Positions 18,387 through 24,863 of a DNA stretch of 64,000 nt are shown piece by piece. Position 1 is the first letter of the stretch. Each line of letters opens with the position of its first letter. The notes under the pieces are model-generated. The model was not told the origin of the DNA, ran no database searches, and worked only from the letters and a program-made list of their open reading frames with translations. The DNA comes from Magnetococcales bacterium WMHbin3 (GTDB taxonomy: Bacteria; Pseudomonadota; Magnetococcia; Magnetococcales; Magnetaquicoccaceae): contig PDZX01000003.1 of NCBI GenBank assembly GCA_002753185.1, positions 78,293 to 142,292 on the forward strand, read 5' to 3'. The position numbers were made by a program, and so were the translations under genes.

Positions 18387-19520
18387 ATGAGATTCACACT
18401 GCGAGATCCGGAAGTATTAAAAAAATTGAGTCCGTTGGAGGTTGTCGCCTATTTGCGTACCACCGGTTGGACTCAGCAGCGGAGCGTGGAAGGGAAATGG
18501 TCCATTTGGGAAAAGAATGGCAATGAGGAGATTCTCCTTCCCTTGCATCAGGAGTACGCGGATTTTGCCTTGCGCATGAGCGAATTGTTGCGGGTGTTGG
18601 AACATGCGGAGCAGAGATCCCGTTTGGAAATTTATGGAGATCTGTTGACCACGGGCACGGATCTGATTCGGGTGCGGCTGGTAGCTCCGGATTTGGATGA
18701 TGGCAGCATGGGGATCGAGGAGTATACGGGCATTGCCAGACATGCCAGGGAGATGATGTTGTCGGCGGCTTGCGCGGCTGTGCAGACCAGGGCGGTGTTG
18801 CCGGCCCGCAGGCCCACCCAGGCCATGGAATATCTCAAGGGGGTGCGTATCGGACCGAGCGAGCATGGCAGCTACGTCATGACCATTCGGTCGCGTGTTA
18901 CGCCAGGGTTGAGAAAAAATGAGCAGATGGTCCTGGATTTGGAAGAACCCTTTCCAAGGCGGGTTGTCGGGAGATTGGCATTGGCCCTGGATGCTCTTCG
19001 CCGGGCAGCGGATCTGTCGGCCATAAACCAGGATTCGCAACCATTCAGTGATGCGATTGACGATGGGGTGAGCGCCAATCTTTGCGATGCGGTGGCCGGA
19101 TTGTCCGGGGAAAGGGAGGGACAAACCAGAAAAGTGGAGATCTCGTTCACCTGGTCCCGAAGCCGGCCTCTCGTCCAGGAGATGCCCATGCAGGTGCTGT
19201 TTCAGCAAGGTTGCTTGCCATTCATCGCCGAGGCCGGGCGGTTGTTGCGTGAGAATTCTCCTCTGGAGGAGTATGAATTGCTGGGACCGGTTGTGTTGCT
19301 GGATCGTCCCGAGATCACGGGAGGGGGGAAGATCGCGGTCAGAGGTTTAATTGATGATGATTTGCGTAAAATTTCCATGGATCTTGATGCGGCTGATTAT
19401 CAAGCGGCGATCGATGCGCATAAATATGGACAAAATATCCGTTGCTACGGAACGCTCAGGAAGGTGGGGGGCAAGTTTGAATTGCAGTCGGTACGTTCTT
19501 TTCGTGTCGAGCCGGATTGA
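18387..19520 (+). CDS. uncharacterised protein inserted between ffh and rpsP
   Basis: A 377-residue soluble protein with a good ribosome binding site (AAGGAGA at 18374-18380). No membrane segment, signal peptide or known catalytic motif is seen. The N-terminus (RDPEVLKKLSPLEVVAYLRT, then TGWTQQRSVEGKWSIWEK) is probably a small mixed fold. The C-terminal 100 residues are beta-rich (GGGKIAVRGLIDDD, IRCYGTLRKVGGKFELQSV). Codon use is less GC-rich than ffh and rpsP and includes AAAAAA-type runs near the start, consistent with transfer. I do not recognise the family. Its position breaks a widely conserved gene order. Confidence 0.7.
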   Translation: MRFTLRDPEVLKKLSPLEVVAYLRTTGWTQQRSVEGKWSIWEKNGNEEILLPLHQEYADFALRMSELLRVLEHAEQRSRLEIYGDLLTTGTDLIRVRLVAPDLDDGSMGIEEYTGIARHAREMMLSAACAAVQTRAVLPARRPTQAMEYLKGVRIGPSEHGSYVMTIRSRVTPGLRKNEQMVLDLEEPFPRRVVGRLALALDALRRAADLSAINQDSQPFSDAIDDGVSANLCDAVAGLSGEREGQTRKVEISFTWSRSRPLVQEMPMQVLFQQGCLPFIAEAGRLLRENSPLEEYELLGPVVLLDRPEITGGGKIAVRGLIDDDLRKISMDLDAADYQAAIDAHKYGQNIRCYGTLRKVGGKFELQSVRSFRVEPD

Positions 19521-19571
19521 TGGTGTCATTGGTGCGGTGTGCCCCTTTTTTGCAAGCGTGTCGATCAGGGC

Positions 19572-19599
19572 TTGACTGTGGGGGGGAAACCTCTAAAAT
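19572..19599 (+). promoter_or_regulatory. sigma-70-type promoter of the rpsP operon
   Basis: TTGACT (19572-19577) and TAAAAT (19594-19599) are separated by 16 bases. Transcription would start near 19606, giving a leader of about 67 bases before the rpsP ATG at 19673. This is the best promoter match noted in the window and it fits the start of a ribosomal-protein operon. Confidence 0.6.
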
Positions 19600-19672
19600 A
19601 TGACGTTTGCGTGTGACGCGAAAATGGCGTGACACGGATGGAAACCAACAAAGCACTCAGAGGCAAACAACA

Positions 19673-19915
19673 ATGTCGGTACGGATTCGCATGCAGCGCA
19701 GGGGTTCCAAGAAGCGGCCATTCTACGCGGTGGTCGCGGCCGATTCCCAGATGCGCCGGGATGGCCGGTTCCTGGAAAAACTGGGCGTGTTCGACCCCCT
19801 CAAGACCAATGGGGCGAACCTCAACATGGAACGCATCAACCATTGGATCGGGGTCGGGGCAGTCCCCTCCGATACGGTGGAAAGACTGATCAAGCAGCAG
19901 GGCGCCCCGGCCTGA
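19673..19915 (+). CDS. rpsP: 30S ribosomal protein S16
   Basis: An 80-residue S16: it begins MSVRIRMQRRGSKKRPFYAVV, shown in the sequence as the standard N-terminus, followed by ADSQMRRDGRFLEKLGVFDP and ERLIKQQG. AGAGG at 19659-19663 serves as ribosome binding site, and a longer upstream start at 19607 has no family support. It is the first gene of rpsP-rimM-trmD-rplS-rnhB. Confidence 0.95.
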   Translation: MSVRIRMQRRGSKKRPFYAVVAADSQMRRDGRFLEKLGVFDPLKTNGANLNMERINHWIGVGAVPSDTVERLIKQQGAPA

Positions 19916-19919
19916 CACC

Positions 19920-20489
19920 GTGAGCGCCTCCTGGCTGGCCATGGGCCGCGTCAAGGGGGCAAGCGGCGTGCAAGGCGACTTGAGGGTCGTCCCGCTGTCG
20001 CCGGATATCGCATGCCTGCTCCCCAGCCAGGAACCGCCGTTCCGCTTCCCCGCTGCGCGACTGCTGGAGTTCCCGGTCTGGCGCCTGGGACGGAAACCGC
20101 CCGGCGAACGGGATCTGCACTGGACGGATGGACGCTCGATCGGTGGCGGAATCCTGGTCCGGGTGCCGGAAATCCCGCGCCGCGAGGATCTGCAACCCCT
20201 GGCCGGCTTGAAAATCTGGCTCCCGGAGAGCGCGCTCCCGGAGTTGCCGGAAGGTCAGTTTTATTGGTTCCGCCTGCTGGGCATGCGGGTGCTGGAGGTG
20301 ACCGATCCCGCAACGGTCGTCGAACTCGGCCAGGTGCAGCAGATCCTGGCCACCGGCTCCAACGATGTCCTGGTCGTCGATGCCGGTGATGGGAGCGAAG
20401 AACGGCTGCTCCCCTTCATCCACGACACCGTGGAACGGGTGGACACGCAGGAAGGGATCATTCGCGTCCGGTTGATGCCGGGATTGTGA
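19920..20489 (+). CDS. rimM: 16S rRNA processing protein RimM
   Basis: Ribosome maturation factor that acts on the 30S head region near S19. It has 189 residues. The N-terminal ASWLAMGRVKGASGVQGDLRV is the RimM beta-barrel start, and the PRC-barrel-type C-terminal half includes QFYWFRLLGMRVLEVTD and the ending LLPFIHDTVERVDTQEG followed by RLMPGL. The GTG start at 19920 lies four bases after the rpsP stop; ATG 19941 is a less likely alternative. Confidence 0.92.
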   Translation: MSASWLAMGRVKGASGVQGDLRVVPLSPDIACLLPSQEPPFRFPAARLLEFPVWRLGRKPPGERDLHWTDGRSIGGGILVRVPEIPRREDLQPLAGLKIWLPESALPELPEGQFYWFRLLGMRVLEVTDPATVVELGQVQQILATGSNDVLVVDAGDGSEERLLPFIHDTVERVDTQEGIIRVRLMPGL

Positions 20490-20509
20490 ACCGAGGAGGA
20501 TTGCCGGGG

Positions 20510-21289
20510 ATGCGTTTTTCCATCCTGACGCTCTTTCCGGAGATGTTCGCCGGCATTCTGGCAAGCTCGATCCTGAAACGGGCCGCAGAGCGGAGATTCG
20601 TCGAGACGCATCTGGTGCAAATCCGGGATTTCGCCCTCGACAAACACCAGCGCACCGACGATGCCCCCTTCGGCGGCGGACCGGGCATGGTGTTCAAGGC
20701 GGATGTGCTGGAGCGCGCCTTGCAACACGTCCGGGCGCAACAGGATGGACGGGTCATCCTTCTGACACCCCAAGGCGCACGCTTCGAACAGGCGGATGCC
20801 CGGCGACTGGCCGGATACCCCCACCTGATCCTGGTCTGCGGCCACTACGAGGGGGTGGACGAACGGTTCGCCGAACAGGCCGTGGACGAGGAACTCTCCC
20901 TGGGGGATTTCGTCCTGACCGGCGGGGAACTGCCGGCCATGGTGGTGGTGGATGCGGTTGCGAGGCTTTTGCCAGGGGTGCTGGGCGACGCCGAAAGCGC
21001 GGGAACCGACTCATTCGGCGCGGGGTTGTTCGATCACCCCCATTATACCCGGCCAGCGGTCTGGCAACCGCTCACGGGCGGGGAGCTGTGCGTACCCGCC
21101 ACCCTGCTCTCCGGTGACCACGGCGCCGTGGCCGCCTGGCGCCGCAGAGCGGCCATGTTGCGCACCCTGATCCGCCGCCCGGACCTCCTGCAACGGGTGG
21201 CGTGGAGCAAGCAGGAACGCAGAGTCATCGAGGCATTGGCCAACGACCTGGAGGCCATGGAACACGTTTTGGAAAGAGACAAACAATGA
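20510..21289 (+). CDS. trmD: tRNA (guanine-N1)-methyltransferase TrmD
   Basis: SPOUT-class enzyme that methylates G37 of tRNA with SAM. The 259-residue protein begins [20 protein letters not shown] and has the trefoil-knot motifs [28 protein letters not shown] and [27 protein letters not shown] (20494-20500) is nine bases before the ATG; a GTG at 20486 overlapping the rimM stop is disfavoured. It overlaps the rplS start by four bases. Confidence 0.95.
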   Translation: MRFSILTLFPEMFAGILASSILKRAAERRFVETHLVQIRDFALDKHQRTDDAPFGGGPGMVFKADVLERALQHVRAQQDGRVILLTPQGARFEQADARRLAGYPHLILVCGHYEGVDERFAEQAVDEELSLGDFVLTGGELPAMVVVDAVARLLPGVLGDAESAGTDSFGAGLFDHPHYTRPAVWQPLTGGELCVPATLLSGDHGAVAAWRRRAAMLRTLIRRPDLLQRVAWSKQERRVIEALANDLEAMEHVLERDKQ

Positions 21290-21633
21290 ACGAATTACAG
21301 CAGTTTGAACAATCCATGGTGACCTTCACCCCCCCCAAGTTCGGGGCCGGGGATACCCTGCGGGTCCACGTCAAGGTGGTGGAAGGGACACGCGAGCGGA
21401 TCCAGGTGTTCGAAGGGGTCTGCATCGGGTGCCGCAACGCGGGCTACCGCTCCACCTTCACGGTGCGCAAGGTCTCCTTCGGCGAGGGCGTGGAGCGCAC
21501 CTTCCCCCTCTACTCCCCGAAGCTGGACAAGATCGATGTCCTGCGCAAGGGCGATGTCCGGCGCGCCAAGCTCTATTACCTGCGCGATCGCACCGGCAAG
21601 GGCGCCCGCATCCGGGAGAAACGGGACTGGTAG
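21286..21633 (+). CDS. rplS: 50S ribosomal protein L19
   Basis: A 115-residue L19 at the 30S-50S interface: [49 protein letters not shown] and [15 protein letters not shown] are all diagnostic. The ATG overlaps the trmD stop (ATGA). The C-terminal codons overlap the likely start of rnhB. Confidence 0.95.
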   Translation: MNELQQFEQSMVTFTPPKFGAGDTLRVHVKVVEGTRERIQVFEGVCIGCRNAGYRSTFTVRKVSFGEGVERTFPLYSPKLDKIDVLRKGDVRRAKLYYLRDRTGKGARIREKRDW

Positions 21634-22283
21634 CAGGCCACCCCCTGCCAGGGAGCGACCTGGAACAGGAACTGGCCGCCAGCGGTTACCGCGCCGTCTG
21701 TGGCGTGGACGAGGCCGGTCGCGGCCCCTTGTGCGGGCCGGTGGTGGCCGGTGCCGTGATTCTGCCCCCTGGACCGCTGCCGCTCGCCCTGACCGGCCTG
21801 GACGACTCCAAACGGCTCTCCCGGCAACGGCGTGAACTCTTTGCCGAGGCCATCCGTCGCGAGGCCGTGGCGGTGGCTGTCGGCCTGGCCGAACCGGAAG
21901 AGATCGATCGCCTCAATATCCGCCGCGCCGCCCTGCTCGCCATGTCCAGGGCGGTCGTGGCCTTGCACGCGCCTGCCGATTTCGTGCTGGTCGATGGCCG
22001 CGACCTGCCCGATAACCTCCCCATCCCCGCGCGCGCCGTCGTGCGGGGGGATCGGATCTCCATTTCCATCGCCGCCGCATCCATTATTGCAAAAACCCAT
22101 CGGGACGGCATCATGACCCGTCTGGCCCTCCGCTTCCCCGGTTATGGCTGGGAAGAGAATGCCGGTTATCCAACGGCAAGACATCTCCAGGCCTTGCGTA
22201 CCCTGGGGGTCACCGAGGTCCATCGGCGTTCGTTCGGGCCAGTGGCCGCCCTTTTGGCGGGCAAGGATTCCGGGTACGTTTGA
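21627..22283 (+). CDS. rnhB: ribonuclease HII, non-standard start
   Basis: Removes RNA from RNA-DNA hybrids and single ribonucleotides. The catalytic DE pair is in [20 protein letters not shown], the third acid lies in [10 protein letters not shown], and the C-terminal end has [20 protein letters not shown] with HRRSFGPV. The start is unusual. No ATG, GTG or TTG occurs between the rplS stop and the conserved N-terminus. CTG at 21627 has GGGAG (21614-21618) eight bases upstream and would give the expected length; CTG 21660 is an alternative. GTG 21705 would delete the first beta strand, and GTG 21429 would lie deep in rplS. Confidence 0.82.
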   Translation: MVAGHPLPGSDLEQELAASGYRAVCGVDEAGRGPLCGPVVAGAVILPPGPLPLALTGLDDSKRLSRQRRELFAEAIRREAVAVAVGLAEPEEIDRLNIRRAALLAMSRAVVALHAPADFVLVDGRDLPDNLPIPARAVVRGDRISISIAAASIIAKTHRDGIMTRLALRFPGYGWEENAGYPTARHLQALRTLGVTEVHRRSFGPVAALLAGKDSGYV

Positions 22284-22359
22284 TTCCCGCCACTCCCTGA
22301 GGAGCCGTCATTTTGGAGAAAGCAGTGGGTTTGGGCAAGTGACCGATGGGTTTGGGAAA

Positions 22360-23089
22360 ACCAGGGGCAGGCACGAGGGGGGGAGCCTGCCCCTGGTGGA
22401 GACGACCCGAACCGGCATCGTCTCAACTTTGTTTATAATTTTAGTGTTCGACGCCCAGGGGGCGTCGAACAACCGGACGGCGACGGGACAAACCGGCGGC
22501 GCCTCGGATTGAACGGAAAACCAGGGACCGACTCGAGGGGGGAGTCGGTCCCTGGCTGGAGACGATCCGAACCGGCATCGTCTCAACAAAGTGTTGTGAT
22601 TTAAAAATATCGGACACTCATCACGACGACGGGACAAACCGGCGGCGCGACGGGTTTATTCTTGAAACCAGGGGCCGACCTGAGGGGGGGGGAGTCGGCC
22701 CCTGGTTGAGGCGACCCGAACTGGCATCGTCTCAAAGTCTGGCTATATATAAAGTGTCCGACGCCATGATTTGGCGTCGGACACCCGGACGGCGACGGGA
22801 CAAACCGGCGCCGCCTCGGATTAACTAAGAGAAACCAGGGGCCGACCTGAGGGGGGGGGAGTCGGCCCCTGGTTTGGGACGAACCTTGCGGCACCGTCCC
22901 AAGCGAAACCAAGGGCCGACTCGAGGGGGGGGATGTCGGACCCTTGGTGAAAGGGCGCACTTGAAAAAGAGACGCCCAATGCTTTTTGTTACCCATGCCT
23001 CCCACAGGGGGAGGGGGATCAAGGGCTGGGAATCGGGGAGGGGGTGTCCAGCCCTTGATCCGGGTTGTCCCGATATTGCCGGGCAACCC
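22360..23089 (+). repeat. array of six paired-hairpin modules, candidate structured ncRNA
   Basis: No gene. Each module has a long stem (H1, 12-15 bp, G-rich loop) followed closely by a shorter stem (H2, 5-7 bp or more). H1 copies: 22360-22397, 22521-22555, 22666-22707, 22832-22875, 22908-22948, 23017-23060. H2 partners: 22399-22424, 22559-22584, 22708-22733, 22876-22900, 22953-22977, 23062-23089. A third stem, H3, is clear at 22445-22471 and 22754-22784. A conserved linker (GACGGGACAAACCGGCG) follows H3. Stem sequences differ between copies but remain paired: CCAGGGG/CCCCTGG, CCAGGGA/TCCCTGG and TCAAGGG/CCCTTGA. This pattern supports selection for structure. Transcription and strand are unproven; the G-rich loops are on the plus strand. 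Confidence 0.75.
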
Positions 23090-23140
23090 ATCTTTCGTCC
23101 ATTGCAAGAATCCTTTTGCAACCGAGACGTCCGTGTCTCG

Positions 23141-23408
23141 TGATAATTCTTTCAAATCCTTTGTATCTATATATATCAGGAACCGTGCCATGATGTGTTC
23201 AAAAAAAAATTTCTATTTAATCATATAGTTGCATAAAAATGTCCGTTGAAGGGGTTGGGGTGGGTGGTGCAAAATTTTGAGCGCTTTTCGGGTGCAAAAA
23301 GATAATTGTAACAAAAAATATCAGAATTTTTTCTTTATTTTCATTCTGTTGTCAAAAAGATGGAGATTTTTTTTACAAAATGTAACATAGTGCAAAAATT
23401 TGTCCGGC
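23141..23408. other. AT-rich intergenic region
   Basis: About 270 bases separate the hairpin array from the 3' end of the NtrC-type regulator. The stretch is markedly AT-rich, with A and T runs (23200-23216, 23369-23377) and repeated GTGCAAAA/TGCAAAAA words near 23267, 23292 and 23391. A small hairpin (CGAGAC/GTCTCG, 23123-23140) lies at its left edge. I see no ORF with a ribosome binding site and no convincing terminator. Confidence 0.4.
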
Positions 23409-24863
23409 TCACCTCGGCTGGCCAGGGCGCGTCCCCTGGGAGGTCAAGCCGCTTTTTTTGATCTGCTGCAGGCGGTAGTTGAGGGTCTGGCGGGAAAGCC
23501 CCAACAGGGTCGCGGCCAGGCTCTTGTTGCCCTGGGCGCGTTCCAAGGCCTCCTCGAGGAGAAAGATCTCGGCATCCCGCAGGGTGGGCAGGCGTCCGGC
23601 GATCCGCTTGAAGGGATTCTCTGCGGCGGAATCGATCTGGGGATTGTGCTCGTCGGCATTGGGAAAAACGCTGTCGCGGAACCGTTCCAGAGAGAGGACG
23701 CCGGATTGATGGCGGGCGACGGCATCGAAGGTGATGGCGCGCAACTCGCGGACATTGCCAGGGAAATCATAGGCGTTCAGGAGATGGAACAGTTCCGGCG
23801 GCGGGATGGGCGCGGACTTGCCCATGGTACGGGCGGACTCCTCCAGGAACTGGGCGGTCAGGAGCGGGATGTCCTCCTTGCGCTCCCGCAAGGGGGGGAT
23901 GCGCACCTGATGGGAAGAGAGGCGAAAATAGAGATCGGAACGAAAGGTCTTTTCCGCCATCATGAACTTGAGGTCGCGATTGGTGGCGCAGATGATGCGG
24001 GCATCGGTCTTGAGGTAGCCGTCGGCGCCGAGGGGATAGTACTTGCGTTCCTGCAAAAGGCGCAGCAGCTTGACCTGCGAGGACTCCTTGAGGTCGCCGA
24101 TCTCGTCCAGGAAGAGTGATCCCCCTGCGGCGGCGGCGATCAGCCCCTCGCGATTCTCGTTGGCGCCGGTGAAGGCCCCCTTGCGATGGCCGAACAGGGT
24201 GTCGGAAAACATGTTGTCGTCCAGGCCGGCGACGTTGAGGGCCACGAGGGGACCGTTGCGGTGGCTGACGAGATGGATGGCGTTGGCGAGCAGCTCCTTG
24301 CCCACGCCGGTCTCGCCGATGATCAGCACCGGCTCGGAGGAGGGGGCGATGGCCTCGACATACTGAAAGACCGCCCGCATCTTGCGGCTTTTGGTGATGA
24401 TGGCGGCAAAGGCCTCGGCGTGCTGCAACTGGTCCTCCAGCAGATAGTGCTTCAGGGTGCCCACCTCGCGCTGCAGGGAGCGCACCTCCATGGCGCGGCG
24501 GACGCACGAAATGAAACGGCTGTTCTCCGCCGGCTTGATCAGATAGTCGAAGGCGCCGTCCTTCATGCACTGGACCGCGATATTGACCTCCTGCGTGGCG
24601 GTCATGACGATGACGGGGATCTCCGGGAAGCGCTCGCGGATCTTGGGGAGGATCTCCGTGCCGGAAAGATGGGGCATGACCAGGTCCAACACCACCACCG
24701 CCGCGCCGTTCTCCTCCAGAAAGGGCATCAGCTTGCGGCCATCGGTCAGGGTGATCACCGGGGAGACGTCCGCCGTCTTGAGCAGAATCTTGGAGCTGAA
24801 CAGCACGGTCTCCTCGTCGTCCACCAGGACAATGGGGGGATTTTTCTTGACGGGTGGGTTCAT
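23409..24863 (-). CDS. sigma-54-dependent response regulator (NtrC family)
   Basis: A 484-residue regulator: receiver domain with phospho-acceptor D60 (VVVLDLVMPHL; VDDEE pocket intact), AAA+ domain with Walker A GETGVGKE, the sigma-54 contact loop GAFTGA and Walker B SLFLDEIGDL, and a Fis-type helix-turn-helix at the end (NKSLAATLLGLSRQTLNYRL). It should activate sigma-54 promoters when phosphorylated. The ATG at 24863 overlaps the stop of the upstream kinase gene, its probable partner. Target genes are not evident in the window. Confidence 0.93.
   Translation of the reverse strand: MNPPVKKNPPIVLVDDEETVLFSSKILLKTADVSPVITLTDGRKLMPFLEENGAAVVVLDLVMPHLSGTEILPKIRERFPEIPVIVMTATQEVNIAVQCMKDGAFDYLIKPAENSRFISCVRRAMEVRSLQREVGTLKHYLLEDQLQHAEAFAAIITKSRKMRAVFQYVEAIAPSSEPVLIIGETGVGKELLANAIHLVSHRNGPLVALNVAGLDDNMFSDTLFGHRKGAFTGANENREGLIAAAAGGSLFLDEIGDLKESSQVKLLRLLQERKYYPLGADGYLKTDARIICATNRDLKFMMAEKTFRSDLYFRLSSHQVRIPPLRERKEDIPLLTAQFLEESARTMGKSAPIPPPELFHLLNAYDFPGNVRELRAITFDAVARHQSGVLSLERFRDSVFPNADEHNPQIDSAAENPFKRIAGRLPTLRDAEIFLLEEALERAQGNKSLAATLLGLSRQTLNYRLQQIKKSGLTSQGTRPGQPR

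Noticed and set aside
22360..23089. CRISPR array
   Set aside because: Units are not regularly spaced direct repeats with unique spacers. Copies are paired hairpins with changing arm sequences.
22601..23191. Minus-strand open frame through the hairpin array
   Set aside because: Its translation follows the palindromes and has no recognisable domain or ribosome binding site. The hairpin covariation explains the sequence better.
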